NCBI GenBank assembly: GCA_902781505.1
Contig: CACZJL010000001.1
Coordinates: forward strand, 124,001 to 188,000
Source of the DNA: an uncultured Lachnospiraceae bacterium
Lineage (GTDB): Bacteria; Bacillota; Clostridia; Lachnospirales; Lachnospiraceae
Direction: 5' to 3'
Length of the DNA: 64,000 nucleotides
Shown here: positions 35,391-44,534 of the stretch, one piece after another
How the letters are laid out: the number at the start of each line of letters is the position of its first letter
Position numbering within the stretch: the first letter of the stretch is position 1
Program-made: the position numbers and the translations under genes
Notes under the pieces: model-generated
Told to the model about the DNA's origin: nothing
The model's input: only the letters and a program-made list of their open reading frames with translations
Database searches by the model: none

Positions 35391-36683
35391 TCACAAAATT
35401 TTATAAATCAGCTTTTTCCTTTCCGGAATCGTTTTCGAAATCTGAACTGCATTTTGGAAAATGCTCTCAGCTTGCGCAACATCGCTCTTTTCTGAAACAT
35501 AGAAACGTGCAAGGATATCACCTGCCTTAACATAGTCGCCCTGTTTTTTATTTAATACAATCCCGACTGTCTGATCAATCGTATCTTCCTTGTTTGTTCT
35601 GCCACTGCCAAGCAAAGAACAGGCTCTGCCGATTTCATCTGTCCTAAACGAAGATACATAGCCGCTTTCACGTGCCTCAACTTCGACAATCATGTCTGAA
35701 ATCTGAAGAGATTCTATGGCATTTTCCTTCGCTCCCTGCGCCTTCAGAACTCTCTTAAACAGACGAAGTGCGCTTCCATTTGCCAAGCTTTGTGACAATT
35801 GTCTTCTGCATTCCTCTTCAGATAATGATTCATTCGACAGATGAAGCATCTGAACAGCCAGCTCCATACATACTTCTTTTAAATCCGCAGGGCCTCTGCC
35901 GGAAAGCACCTCAACCGCTTCTTTTACTTCAAGAGCATTACCAATTGCCATACCTAAAGGGTTATCCATATCCGTAATAACTGCACGAACCTTTCTTCCT
36001 GCATTCTTGCCGATTGCCACCATTTCCTCTGCCAGTTTCACAGAATCGTCGAAATTATGTATCAGTGCGCCACTTCCGGTTTTCACATCCAGCACGATTG
36101 CATCCGCTCCACTTGCAAGTTTTTTACTCATAATACTGCTTGCAATCAGCGGGATACTTTCAACCGTTCCGGTCACATCACGTAATGCATAAAGTTTCTT
36201 GTCAGCCGGTGCAAGATTTGCCGTCTGAGAACTGATGACCATTCCGATTTCATTCAGCTGTCTGATAAACTGCTCATACGGAATCGAAGTTTTCACCCCC
36301 TGAATACTTTCTAACTTATCAATCGTACCACCGGTGAAGCCAAGTCCCCTGCCGCTCATCTTCGCAATTTTAACTCCACAGGCCGCACACATCGGGCCGA
36401 CAATCAGCGTTGTTTTATCACCAACACCTCCGGTAGAATGCTTATCAACACAGATGCCATCTACACCTGACAGATTAAACTGATCACCGGAATTCGCCAT
36501 TTCAAGCGTAAGATCAGTAATTTCCCTGTCATTCATCCCCTGAAAATACACGGCCATCAAAAATGCAGACGTCTGATAATCCGGTATTTTCTCATGTACA
36601 ACTCCATCGATAATAAAGTGAATTTCTTCACGCGACAATTCCTGCCCGTTTCTTTTTTTCACAATCAGATCCGCCATTCTCAT
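35391..36683 (-). CDS. pdp: Pyrimidine-nucleoside phosphorylase
   Basis: This enzyme cleaves uridine and thymidine with phosphate to base and (deoxy)ribose-1-phosphate for nucleoside salvage. The 430 residues start MRMADLIVKKRNGQELSREEI and contain DKHSTGGVGDKTTLI, the family phosphate and substrate site, and KTGSGAL. I use the ATG at 36681-36683 because GGAGGTGAT precedes it at ideal spacing; the longer frame adds 13 unrelated residues. It could also be named deoA; the dual-specificity Pdp form is usual in Firmicutes. Confidence 0.94.
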   Translation of the reverse strand: MRMADLIVKKRNGQELSREEIHFIIDGVVHEKIPDYQTSAFLMAVYFQGMNDREITDLTLEMANSGDQFNLSGVDGICVDKHSTGGVGDKTTLIVGPMCAACGVKIAKMSGRGLGFTGGTIDKLESIQGVKTSIPYEQFIRQLNEIGMVISSQTANLAPADKKLYALRDVTGTVESIPLIASSIMSKKLASGADAIVLDVKTGSGALIHNFDDSVKLAEEMVAIGKNAGRKVRAVITDMDNPLGMAIGNALEVKEAVEVLSGRGPADLKEVCMELAVQMLHLSNESLSEEECRRQLSQSLANGSALRLFKRVLKAQGAKENAIESLQISDMIVEVEARESGYVSSFRTDEIGRACSLLGSGRTNKEDTIDQTVGIVLNKKQGDYVKAGDILARFYVSEKSDVAQAESIFQNAVQISKTIPERKKLIYKIL

Positions 36684-36721
36684 AACATCACCTCCATATC
36701 CTGATTTTATCACATTTGCCA

Positions 36722-36750
36722 TTTACAAAGTAATGCAATCCGTATATAAT
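36722..36750 (+). promoter_or_regulatory. Promoter of the DAHP synthase gene
   Basis: TTTACA (36722-36727) and TATAAT (36745-36750) are spaced by 17 bp, leaving a leader of about 65 bases that contains a small AACTTTG/CAAAGCGTT dyad. Confidence 0.7.
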
Positions 36751-36821
36751 AAGACTCAACTTTGTTACTTTAAACCGGCAAAGCGTTATAAATTTATCAT
36801 TAAAGAAAGTGAGGAATAGCA

Positions 36822-37850
36822 ATGAGTTTTCAGTTTTTGAAGAAACTTCCTGATCCGGAAGTCGTCAAGGAAATGCTCCCAGTTTCAAAAGAAGCAGCAG
36901 AAAAGAAAGTGTTAAGAGATAAGGAAATTGCCGACGTCTTTACTGGCGAGTCAGACAAATTTCTCCTGATTATCGGTCCTTGTTCTGCTGACAACGAAGA
37001 GGCTGTCCTTGATTATACAAACAGACTCATGAAGGTACAGGAAAAGGTTGCAGATAAGATTATCATAATCCCTAGAGTCTACACAAATAAGCCACGTACA
37101 ACAGGTATTGGTTACAAGGGCATGCTTCATCAGCCGGACCCTGAGAAAAAGCCTGACCTCTTACACGGCCTTCTTGCAATCCGCCAGATGCATCTGAATG
37201 TCATGGAGAAGACTGGTATGATGCCGGCTGACGAAATGCTTTATCCTGAAAATTACTGGTACTTAAATGATGTACTCTCCTACGTTGCAGTTGGTGCAAG
37301 ATCTGTAGAAAACCAGCAGCATCGCCTTGTAGCCTCCGGTATTGAAATCCCTGTTGGTATGAAGAATCCAACTTCCGGTGATTTCTCTGTCATGCTCAAT
37401 TCCATCGTTGCAGCCCAGGCCAAGCAGGAATTCATCTACCGTACAGAGGAAGTCTTAACAGATGGTAATCCATTAACTCACGCAATTCTTCGTGGTGCCG
37501 TTAACAAGCACGGTCAGTGCATTCCAAACTACCACTACGAAGACATCAAGCGTCTTGCTTACATGTATGACAAGATGGAGCTCGCTAATCCGGCTGTGAT
37601 TATCGATGCCAACCACTCCAATTCTGCCAAGCATTACGAAGAGCAGATTCGAATCAGTAAGGAAGTGCTTCACAGTGCAAAGTACTCCGATGATATCAAG
37701 AAGCTTTTAAAGGGTCTCATGATTGAAAGTTACATCGAGCCAGGTAACCAGAAGGTTGGCGAAGGTGTTTACGGAAAATCCATTACCGATGCATGTCTTG
37801 GATGGGATCAGACAGAGCGCCTGATTTACGAAATCGCTGACGAACTTTAA
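36822..37850 (+). CDS. aroF: 3-deoxy-7-phosphoheptulonate (DAHP) synthase, class I
   Basis: This enzyme condenses PEP and erythrose-4-phosphate, the entry step to aromatic amino acids. The 342 residues show the AroF/G/H-type sequence LLIIGPCSADNEEAVLDYTNRL, IIPRVYTNKPRTTGIGYKGM, VGARSVENQQHR, GMKNPTSGD and IIDANHSNSAKHYEEQ. Which aromatic amino acid inhibits it cannot be told from sequence. It is a single-gene unit with its own promoter and terminator. Confidence 0.95.
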   Translation: MSFQFLKKLPDPEVVKEMLPVSKEAAEKKVLRDKEIADVFTGESDKFLLIIGPCSADNEEAVLDYTNRLMKVQEKVADKIIIIPRVYTNKPRTTGIGYKGMLHQPDPEKKPDLLHGLLAIRQMHLNVMEKTGMMPADEMLYPENYWYLNDVLSYVAVGARSVENQQHRLVASGIEIPVGMKNPTSGDFSVMLNSIVAAQAKQEFIYRTEEVLTDGNPLTHAILRGAVNKHGQCIPNYHYEDIKRLAYMYDKMELANPAVIIDANHSNSAKHYEEQIRISKEVLHSAKYSDDIKKLLKGLMIESYIEPGNQKVGEGVYGKSITDACLGWDQTERLIYEIADEL

Positions 37851-37864
37851 TCGCAAAACAAAAT

Positions 37865-37894
37865 GCTGGAAGGAATTATTCGATTCCTTCCAGC
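37865..37894. terminator. Terminator after DAHP synthase (bidirectional)
   Basis: A 12-bp perfect stem (37865-37876 and 37883-37894) is followed by CTCTATTTTTTT on the plus strand. It serves the converging DAHP synthase and Nudix genes. Confidence 0.88.
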
Positions 37895-37922
37895 TCTATT
37901 TTTTTAAACATATCAACGTCCA

Positions 37923-38453
37923 TTAACGGCAGCGAAGCGCGTAACTTGAAATAGCCGACACCGTCTTTGAATCCTGAATTTTCCCATCTTCTATCATTTT
38001 CAGCAGCTCGTCCAATGCAAATGCCTCAACTCCGATGTACTCATCCGGATCGAGGTTCTGGGCAGTCTTTTGAAGTCCCTTACAGATATAGATATCAATT
38101 ATCTCATTGCAGAACGCAACCGCGGTAATCACAGAAAGAAATTTCTCACAGCTTGAAGGGCGGTATCCCGTCTCTTCTTCGCATTCACGAATTGCAGCGT
38201 TTTTGTGGTCTTCGCCTGGCTCAATTCCGCCTGCAGGAATCTCAATCGTCTCACGGTCAACCGAATTTCTGTACTGTCGCACCATCAGAATTCTTCCGTC
38301 ATCAAGAACCGGAATCACGGCAGCTGCACCACTGTGTTCAATATAATCCCAATACGAGATACGACCATCCGGATTCTCCATCGTATCTTTGCAGATTGTC
38401 AGAATAGAACCCTGATAGACTTCTTCTCTTCCTATTCTCTTAATACGATCCAT
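37923..38453 (-). CDS. Nudix hydrolase, ADP-ribose pyrophosphatase type
   Basis: This 176-residue protein has the full Nudix box GGIEPGEDHKNAAIRECEEETGY (about 75-97; pattern GX5EX7REUXEEXGU). The surrounding features (YWDYIEHSGAAAVIPVLDDGRILMVRQYR) are those of NudF-like ADP-ribose pyrophosphatases. The ATG overlaps the proC stop by one base (TGATG) with GGAG upstream, indicating coupling. The natural substrate is inferred from the family. Confidence 0.88.
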   Translation of the reverse strand: MDRIKRIGREEVYQGSILTICKDTMENPDGRISYWDYIEHSGAAAVIPVLDDGRILMVRQYRNSVDRETIEIPAGGIEPGEDHKNAAIRECEEETGYRPSSCEKFLSVITAVAFCNEIIDIYICKGLQKTAQNLDPDEYIGVEAFALDELLKMIEDGKIQDSKTVSAISSYALRCR

Positions 38454-39247
38454 CACTTAATCTCCGTACACTTCTTATAGCATGCATCTGTTGCCTTGAT
38501 TACGGCATTTCTGAATCCATACTCTTCTAACGCTGAAACTCCCTGAATTGTTGTGCCACCTGGAGAGCAAACAGCATCCTTTAATTCAGCCGGAGTTTTG
38601 CCTGTTTCAAGCACCATCTTCGCAGAACCAAGAAGTGTCTGAGCGGCAAGCTTATAGGCATCGCCTCTCTTAATTCCGTACTTAACGACACTGTCAGCAA
38701 GCGCTTCAATAAAGATATATGCATAGGCCGGTGAGCTTCCGGATGCACAGGTAATAGCATCCATCAGATTTTCGGAAACGCTGACAAAACCACCGAAGGA
38801 ATTAAAGAATCTGGTAATTACATTCTTTTCCTCAGCTGTAAATAAAGCCTCATCATAGCAGATTCCCGTCATACCTTCTCCTACACTTGCAGGAGTGTTG
38901 GGCATTGCACGAACCACCTTTACACCGCCAAGTTTCTCACTGACACTTTCTGTTGTAATACCAGGCGCAATGGAAATGACAAACTGCGAGCCGGTAAGCT
39001 TACCGGAAAGTTCCTCCAATACCACCGGATAGACCTGTGGCTTTACTGCAAGCACAACAACATCTGCACTTGCTGCAGCCTCTGTATTTTCTGCCTTATA
39101 GCAGGCGCCGGTCTCTTCCTGGATTTTCTTTCCAACTTCACTTCTTGGGCAGGAAAAGAACACATGATCTGCACCAAACTCAGACACGGCGCCCTTAAGC
39201 ATTGCCTGTCCCATATTACCCATTCCGATAAACGCTACATTTGCCAT
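38453..39247 (-). CDS. proC: Pyrroline-5-carboxylate reductase
   Basis: This is the last step of proline synthesis, NAD(P)H-dependent reduction of pyrroline-5-carboxylate. The 264 residues begin MANVAFIGMGNMGQAMLKG with the Rossmann motif, and contain VLAVKPQ, RAMPNTPASVGEG and the C-terminal signature CSPGGTTIQGVSALEEYGFR. I use the ATG at 39245-39247 after AGGGGAT; a TTG two codons upstream is the longer option. It overlaps the Nudix gene by one base. Confidence 0.95.
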   Translation of the reverse strand: MANVAFIGMGNMGQAMLKGAVSEFGADHVFFSCPRSEVGKKIQEETGACYKAENTEAAASADVVVLAVKPQVYPVVLEELSGKLTGSQFVISIAPGITTESVSEKLGGVKVVRAMPNTPASVGEGMTGICYDEALFTAEEKNVITRFFNSFGGFVSVSENLMDAITCASGSSPAYAYIFIEALADSVVKYGIKRGDAYKLAAQTLLGSAKMVLETGKTPAELKDAVCSPGGTTIQGVSALEEYGFRNAVIKATDACYKKCTEIK

Positions 39248-39341
39248 AATCAAATCCCCTTTATAAAAAATACTGTAAATTAATAATACATAGCATTCCG
39301 GCTCTATTCAACGCCAAAATGCTATGTATCAGAATGTACTA

Positions 39342-40628
39342 TTACTTTGCTGCGAGAAGCTTATCTACGCTAACTAACTTTACGCAAAGAGTGAAAAGCT
39401 TGGCAGCCTGTTCAATTTCTTCAACTGATGGATATGTTGGTGCGATACGGATGTTAGAATCCTTTGGATCCTTTCCGTATGGGTAAGTTGCACCTGCACC
39501 TGTAAGAGTAACACCTGCTTCCTTACACTTTGCCACGATTTCCTTCGCACATCCGTCTAATGAATCGAAGGAGATGAAATAACCACCGTTTGGATTTGTC
39601 CAGGAACCGATTCCGAGACCGGATAATTCCTCGTCAAATATGCGAAGAACCGCATCAAACTTAGGTCTGATGTACTCAGCGTGCTTCTCCATATGCTTTC
39701 TAAAGCCTTCTGCATCCTTAAAGAATCTTACATGACGCAGCTGGTTAATCTTATCATGGCCAATTGTCTGGCAATTCAGGGACTTTCTTACATCATCAAG
39801 GTTAGCAACGGAAGCAGCCATAACAGCTACACCGGAACCCGGGAAAGAAATCTTAGATGTAGAAGCAAACTCAAATACCATATCCGGATTTCCGGCCTTC
39901 TCACATACAGAGAGAATATCTGGTACTTCATCAATCTTGCGGTCACCGAAAAGGTGATGCTCGCAATATGCGTTATCCCAGAAGATTCTGAAATCCTTAG
40001 CAGCTGGCTTAAGGTTAGCAAGTCTCTTTACTGTTTCTTCAGAATAGGAAACGCCGCTTGGATTAGAGTACTTAGGAACACACCAGATACCCTTAACTTC
40101 AGGATCATTATTTACGTACTGCTCCACAACGTCCATATCAGGGCCATTTTCTGTCATTGGAACTGTAATCAGTTCAAACCCAAAGTGCTCTGTTACACGG
40201 AAGTGTCTGTCATAGCCAGGAGCCGGGCAGAGCCACTTAACCTTATCTAACTTACACCATGGTGTTTCACCAAGATAACCAAACGCATATCCTCTTGCAA
40301 TCTGGTCATACATAATATTTAATGAGGAATTACCATGAACGAGAACGTTCTCAGCATTTGTTCCAAGTACATCAGCGAAAAGCTGTCTGCACTCCATAAT
40401 ACCGTTCACGTTACCATAGTTTGTGCAATCCGTTCCATCTAATGCTGTAAGATCAGATTTGCTGTTTACAACATCTAAAAGACCTCTTGAAATATCAAGC
40501 TGGTCCGGGGCTGGCTTACCTCTGGCCATATTCAGAGACAGGTGAAGACCTTTCGCCTTCTCATATTCCTTCTCAAGGGATGCCTTTGTTTCGAGTAAAT
40601 CCTCTTTGCTCATATCAACGTACTGCAT
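39342..40628 (-). CDS. PLP-dependent aminotransferase (AspAT-like, Aminotran_MocR type)
   Basis: This 428-residue class I/II fold aminotransferase begins MQYVDMSKEDLLETKASLEKEYEKAKG. It has the N-terminal LNMARGKPAPDQLDIS pattern, the cofactor-binding WDNAYCEHH segment, the PLP lysine in ASTSKISFPGSGVAV and the C-terminal NIRIAPTYPS arginine. Members of this clostridial group are usually annotated as aspartate or alanine-type aminotransferases; the exact amino donor is not determined by sequence. It has its own promoter upstream, so it is separate from rny. Confidence 0.85.
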   Translation of the reverse strand: MQYVDMSKEDLLETKASLEKEYEKAKGLHLSLNMARGKPAPDQLDISRGLLDVVNSKSDLTALDGTDCTNYGNVNGIMECRQLFADVLGTNAENVLVHGNSSLNIMYDQIARGYAFGYLGETPWCKLDKVKWLCPAPGYDRHFRVTEHFGFELITVPMTENGPDMDVVEQYVNNDPEVKGIWCVPKYSNPSGVSYSEETVKRLANLKPAAKDFRIFWDNAYCEHHLFGDRKIDEVPDILSVCEKAGNPDMVFEFASTSKISFPGSGVAVMAASVANLDDVRKSLNCQTIGHDKINQLRHVRFFKDAEGFRKHMEKHAEYIRPKFDAVLRIFDEELSGLGIGSWTNPNGGYFISFDSLDGCAKEIVAKCKEAGVTLTGAGATYPYGKDPKDSNIRIAPTYPSVEEIEQAAKLFTLCVKLVSVDKLLAAK

Positions 40629-40663
40629 AAAAATCCTCCATTCCTTTCATGTGTCGCTTCAAT

Positions 40664-40692
40664 AGAATACACTTTACCTGACGAAAGCGCAA
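40664..40692 (-). promoter_or_regulatory. Promoter of the aminotransferase gene
   Basis: On the minus strand TTGCGC (40692-40687) and TATTCT (40669-40664) are spaced by 17 bp, with an mRNA leader of about 30 bases. Confidence 0.6.
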
Positions 40693-40771
40693 GAGGAAAA
40701 TTAACATTTTTAATAAAATTAGGTTTTTGATTAAGAATATTAAGTTCATATTTGTGATTCACAAAAAAAAT

Positions 40772-40804
40772 TCCACCTGAGGTCTGAAATCAGACCCAGG
40801 TGGA
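40772..40804 (-). terminator. Terminator after rny
   Basis: Nearly perfect complementary arms (TCCACCTG.. and ..CAGGTGGA) form a long stem followed on the minus strand by a run of eight T. Confidence 0.9.
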
Positions 40805-40833
40805 TTGATAATTCTTATTTTCCGTTTGATAGC

Positions 40834-42393
40834 TTATTTTGCGTAATCAACCGCACGAGATTCGCGCACTACGCTGACCTTAATCTGTCCGGGATATTCC
40901 ATCTGATCTTCAATGTTCTTAGAAATATCATGTGCTAACAGAATCATATCAGCATCGTTAACGACTTCAGGAATTACCATTACTCGAACTTCTCTACCTG
41001 CCTGAATGGCAAATGACTTTTCAACTCCCTTAAAGGAATTGGTAATGTCTTCAAGCTGCTTTAATCTGCTCGTATAAGCTTCGAGCGTCTCTCTTCTTGC
41101 ACCAGGTCTTGCTGCAGAAATTGTATCTGCGGCCTGAACGATACAAGCGATGAGACTTTCTGGTTCGCAATCACCATGATGGGATGCGACAGCATTTGTT
41201 ACGATAGCATTCTCTTTGTACTTCTTACAAATATCAACACCAATCTGAACGTGTGTACCTTCGATATCACGGTCTACAGACTTACCGATATCATGTAACA
41301 GGCCTGCTCTCTTAGCAAGCTTTACATCTTCACCGATTTCACCTGCAATAAGTCCGGATAATTCAGCTACTTCAATAGAATGCTTTAAGGCATTCTGTCC
41401 ATAGCTTGTACGGTACTTCATGCGTCCTAATAGTTTCACAATTTCTGGATTTAATCCGTGAACACCAACCTCAAGAGTTGCGTCCTCACCAGACTGCTTC
41501 ATAATACTGTCAACTTCTTTGCGAGCTTTCTCGACCATCTCTTCAATTCTTGCAGGATGGATACGGCCATCGACGATCAGCTTCTCAAGGGCGACTCTCG
41601 CCACTTCACGTCTGATTGGATCAAAGCTCGACAGGACAACAGCCTCCGGAGTATCGTCAATAATCAGTTCAACACCTGTAAGTGTCTCAAGCGTTCTGAT
41701 ATTACGACCTTCACGTCCGATGATTCTGCCCTTCATCTCATCACTAGGAAGCTGCACAACAGAAATTGTTGCTTCTGCCACATGATCTGCAGCACAACGC
41801 TGAATCGCTGTAACAACGATATCTTTTGCTTTCTTGTCGGCTTCTTCCTTGGCTCTGCTTACTTCATTCTTAATAAGAATTGCAGAGTCATGCTTTACGT
41901 CTTCTTCTACAGACTTCAGCAAATATTCCTTTGCCTGTTCGGAGGTCAGACCTGAAATTCTTTCAAGTTCTTCCTGTCTCTTGCGTGAAAGTTCTTCTGT
42001 TTTCTGCTTCGCTTTATTCAACTCATCTTCTTTGCGTGCCAGGTTAGCACTTCGCTTTTCAAGGGATTCCGCCTTACGTTCAACGGCTTCCTCTTTAGAA
42101 AGGACACGGGATTCATACTTCTGCAATTCCGCACGTCTTTCACGTGTTTCCTTCTCAAGCTCATTCTTAGTCTTTAAAGACTCTTCCTTCGCTTCAAGTG
42201 CCGCTTCCTTCTTAGTCGTTTCCGCTGTTTTTAAGGCTTCGTCGATAATATCCCTTGCCTTAGCTTTTGCATCACCAATTTTAGACTCACTGTCCTTGGT
42301 AAGCTTCTGAGTTGTAATCTGCGAAGACACGAATGCAGCTACCACAACAGCAACTACTGCAATAACAATAGTCACAATCATTGCGATATTCAC
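40834..42393 (-). CDS. rny: Ribonuclease Y
   Basis: This membrane-anchored endoribonuclease initiates mRNA decay in Firmicutes. Of 519 residues, an N-terminal transmembrane helix (about 4-22) is followed by a long charged coiled coil (about 25-200), a KH domain ([15 protein letters not shown]), an HD domain ([10 protein letters not shown]) and a C-terminal region. The start codon is GTG at 42391-42393, preceded by AGGAGG; an in-frame ATG four codons later has no such site. Its leader starts with a notable hairpin. It is downstream of recX and recA. Confidence 0.96.
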   Translation of the reverse strand: MNIAMIVTIVIAVVAVVVAAFVSSQITTQKLTKDSESKIGDAKAKARDIIDEALKTAETTKKEAALEAKEESLKTKNELEKETRERRAELQKYESRVLSKEEAVERKAESLEKRSANLARKEDELNKAKQKTEELSRKRQEELERISGLTSEQAKEYLLKSVEEDVKHDSAILIKNEVSRAKEEADKKAKDIVVTAIQRCAADHVAEATISVVQLPSDEMKGRIIGREGRNIRTLETLTGVELIIDDTPEAVVLSSFDPIRREVARVALEKLIVDGRIHPARIEEMVEKARKEVDSIMKQSGEDATLEVGVHGLNPEIVKLLGRMKYRTSYGQNALKHSIEVAELSGLIAGEIGEDVKLAKRAGLLHDIGKSVDRDIEGTHVQIGVDICKKYKENAIVTNAVASHHGDCEPESLIACIVQAADTISAARPGARRETLEAYTSRLKQLEDITNSFKGVEKSFAIQAGREVRVMVIPEVVNDADMILLAHDISKNIEDQMEYPGQIKVSVVRESRAVDYAK

Positions 42394-42414
42394 AAGAGCG
42401 CCTCCTAATATTTT

Positions 42415-42438
42415 TTGCTATAATTACACTTATAGCAA
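42415..42438 (-). promoter_or_regulatory. Hairpin at the predicted 5' end of the rny mRNA
   Basis: A perfect 9-bp inverted repeat, TTGCTATAA and TTATAGCAA, with a 6-base loop lies between the rny promoter and its ribosome site. On the minus strand it is followed by A, not T, so it is not a terminator. Counting 6-7 bases from the -10 box places the transcript start at the first base of the stem. Confidence 0.65.
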
Positions 42439-42444
42439 GAACAT

Positions 42445-42472
42445 TTTATATTAAAACCAGTCTGTTTGTCAA
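42445..42472 (-). promoter_or_regulatory. Promoter of rny
   Basis: Consensus TTGACA (42472-42467) and TATAAA (42450-42445) have a 16-bp spacer on the minus strand. Confidence 0.75.
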
Positions 42473-42512
42473 GTTAAACACAATCTTTGAATCACTTGAC
42501 AAATGCGATATT

Positions 42513-43148
42513 TCAGCCATTTTCTTCCTTTTCGAGGCGTTCAATTGCTCTGTCAATCACAGAAAACTCAAATTCCTTACGATACAGAAAAGATTTTAAT
42601 TTCATTTTTGTTTCATAATCAGAAAGATTCATTGCCGGTTTAACCTTCTTTTTCAGCTGAGAAAAGGCAAGCTCCACCTCAGAATCAGGATTATCTTCAG
42701 CATATTCTTCAAGTGCTGCATCAATCAAATCTTCAGGAATTCCCTTTCTGTAGAGGAATTGTTCAATCTGCTTTCTGTTCTTCTGCTCCGCATGAAACAT
42801 CACGTAATTCTCTGCAAATCTCTTGTCATCGAGAAACTTTTCACTTTTAAGGCGTTCAATTACTTCATCAATAATTGCCATTGGATATACCGATTTTTTA
42901 AACTTGCTGACAAGTTCGCCGACAGCATAGTCTTTATCCTTTAACAGAGTAAGCGCACGTGTAAGAAGCCTTTTATAAAGCATCTTTCTGATTTCTTCCC
43001 ACTCTTCGACACTAATTGCACTGCCAATTGTAATATGGTATTTCTTGAGTTCCGAATTGTACAGGCTGAATGCAATATCATCTTCTAATACGACTTTTAC
43101 CTTTTTTTGCGTCAGCTTCACAATATCCGTTACAAATGCTTCTTCCAT
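42513..43148 (-). CDS. recX: RecA regulatory protein RecX
   Basis: This 211-residue helical repeat protein modulates RecA filaments. Diagnostic stretches are RALTLLKDKDYAVGELVSKFKK, YPMAIIDEVIERLKSEKFLDDKRFAENYV and the repeated three-helix pattern with YRKGIPEDLIDAALEE. It lies 113 bases downstream of recA, separated by a terminator-like hairpin, so it is probably made from read-through. Confidence 0.92.
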   Translation of the reverse strand: MEEAFVTDIVKLTQKKVKVVLEDDIAFSLYNSELKKYHITIGSAISVEEWEEIRKMLYKRLLTRALTLLKDKDYAVGELVSKFKKSVYPMAIIDEVIERLKSEKFLDDKRFAENYVMFHAEQKNRKQIEQFLYRKGIPEDLIDAALEEYAEDNPDSEVELAFSQLKKKVKPAMNLSDYETKMKLKSFLYRKEFEFSVIDRAIERLEKEENG

Positions 43149-43201
43149 AAGCCCTCCTTAGTATGCTTCATCATTTCTGCTATTCATGTTCACAATCAAA
43201 A

Positions 43202-43245
43202 AGGCAGAAAAATTCCTGCAGTTACCCACAAAAATCCTTCTGCCT
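43202..43245 (-). terminator. Terminator-like hairpin between recA and recX
   Basis: Eight-base arms AGGCAGAA (43202-43209) and TTCTGCCT (43238-43245) enclose a long loop, and TTTTTGATT follows on the minus strand. The long loop makes it a weak or leaky terminator. Confidence 0.5.
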
Positions 43246-43261
43246 CATTTATTGACAAATC

Positions 43262-44377
43262 TTACTTATCTGCCTTCGCAGACCTCTTTGCCGTCTTCTT
43301 TGAATCATCGGAAAGTGAATCTGAATCAACTTCCGCATCCTCTGCAAGTACATCCATCTCGGAATACTTACCAACCTTATAGTATTGAAGAACCTTATCT
43401 TCAACCTCTTCCATAATCTGTGGATTCTGCTCAAGATAATTCTTCGCGTTCTCACGGCCCTGACCGATTTTTTCGTCATTGTAAGCAAACCATGCACCGC
43501 TCTTCTGAATAATACCGATATTCGCAGCGAGGTCTAAAATATCACCGGACTGGGAGATTCCCTTACCGAACATAATATCAAACTCAGCCTGCTTAAACGG
43601 AGGCGCAACCTTATTCTTAACCACCTTAACACGGGTACGGTTACCAATCACATCACCGTTCTGCTTTAAGGTTTCCACTCTTCTTACATCTAATCTGACA
43701 GAAGCATAGAACTTAAGAGCACGACCACCTGTTGTTGTCTCCGGATTACCAAACATGATACCAACCTTTTCACGAAGCTGGTTGATGAATACAACAACGG
43801 TATTATTCTTACTTACAACAGGTGTCAGCTTTCTTAAAGCCTGTGACATAAGTCTTGCCTGAAGACCTACATGCGAGTCACCCATATCACCATCAATTTC
43901 TGCCTTCGGAACGAGAGCTGCAACTGAGTCAACAATAATAATATCTACAGCGCCGGAACGAACCATTGTTTCAGCGATTTCAAGAGCTTGCTCACCGGAA
44001 TCCGGCTGAGAAATATAAAGGTTATCAATATCAACACCGATGTTCTTAGCATAAGTTGGATCTAATGCATGCTCTGCATCAATGAAACCTGCGATACCGC
44101 CACGTTTCTGAACTTCTGCAACCATATGGAGCGCAACCGTTGTCTTACCGGAAGACTCCGGACCAAAGATTTCTACAACTCTGCCCTTTGGAACACCACC
44201 GATTCCAAGTGCAATATCAAGACTTAAAGAACCGGTAGGAATTGCTTCAATATTCTTGTTTACACTGGATTCTCCGAGTTTCATAACGGAGCCCTTACCA
44301 AACTGCTTCTCAATATTAGCAATAGCCGCATCCAGGGCTTTAATTTTTTCATCATGAATCTTATTTTCGTCAGCCAT
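43262..44377 (-). CDS. recA: Recombinase RecA
   Basis: RecA forms filaments on single-stranded DNA for homologous recombination and triggers LexA self-cleavage. The 371 residues contain Walker A GPESSGKT (72-79), [16 protein letters not shown] (Walker B), the loop 1 and loop 2 regions ([46 protein letters not shown]) and an acidic/basic C-terminal tail. AAGGAG precedes the ATG. Transcription is from a strong promoter bracketed by two LexA boxes, so it is SOS-inducible. Confidence 0.98.
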   Translation of the reverse strand: MADENKIHDEKIKALDAAIANIEKQFGKGSVMKLGESSVNKNIEAIPTGSLSLDIALGIGGVPKGRVVEIFGPESSGKTTVALHMVAEVQKRGGIAGFIDAEHALDPTYAKNIGVDIDNLYISQPDSGEQALEIAETMVRSGAVDIIIVDSVAALVPKAEIDGDMGDSHVGLQARLMSQALRKLTPVVSKNNTVVVFINQLREKVGIMFGNPETTTGGRALKFYASVRLDVRRVETLKQNGDVIGNRTRVKVVKNKVAPPFKQAEFDIMFGKGISQSGDILDLAANIGIIQKSGAWFAYNDEKIGQGRENAKNYLEQNPQIMEEVEDKVLQYYKVGKYSEMDVLAEDAEVDSDSLSDDSKKTAKRSAKADK

Positions 44378-44393
44378 AATTCATTCTCCTTTA

Positions 44394-44407
44394 AGAACAT
44401 CTGTTCG
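44394..44407 (-). promoter_or_regulatory. LexA (SOS) box downstream of the recA promoter
   Basis: The minus strand reads CGAACAGATGTTCT, matching the Gram-positive DinR box CGAACRNRYGTTCG at all but the last base. It lies 14 bases past the -10 box, where bound LexA would block initiation or escape. Confidence 0.85.
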
Positions 44408-44421
44408 TATCTTATGTAACA

Positions 44422-44450
44422 ATAATACACAGGGGAGTACCTGTTGTCAA
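44422..44450 (-). promoter_or_regulatory. Promoter of recA
   Basis: On the minus strand TTGACA (44450-44445) and TATTAT (44427-44422) are separated by 17 bp, with one LexA-type dyad on each side. Confidence 0.85.
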
Positions 44451-44458
44451 GAAAAAGT

Positions 44459-44472
44459 CGAACACTTGTTCA
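44459..44472 (-). promoter_or_regulatory. Second LexA-type box upstream of the recA promoter
   Basis: The dyad GAAC-N4-GTTC is intact (minus strand TGAACAAGTGTTCG), departing from consensus at the first and spacer positions. It lies 8 bases upstream of the -35 box. Confidence 0.7.
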
Positions 44473-44534
44473 TATTTAGTTTTTCCCGAAATCAGTGCTT
44501 ATCAATTGTATCATATTCATACATGATTTAAAAG

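Noticed and set aside
42490-42512. TTGACA on the plus strand near 42497 as a promoter
   Set aside because: No -10 box at proper spacing and no plus-strand gene follows.
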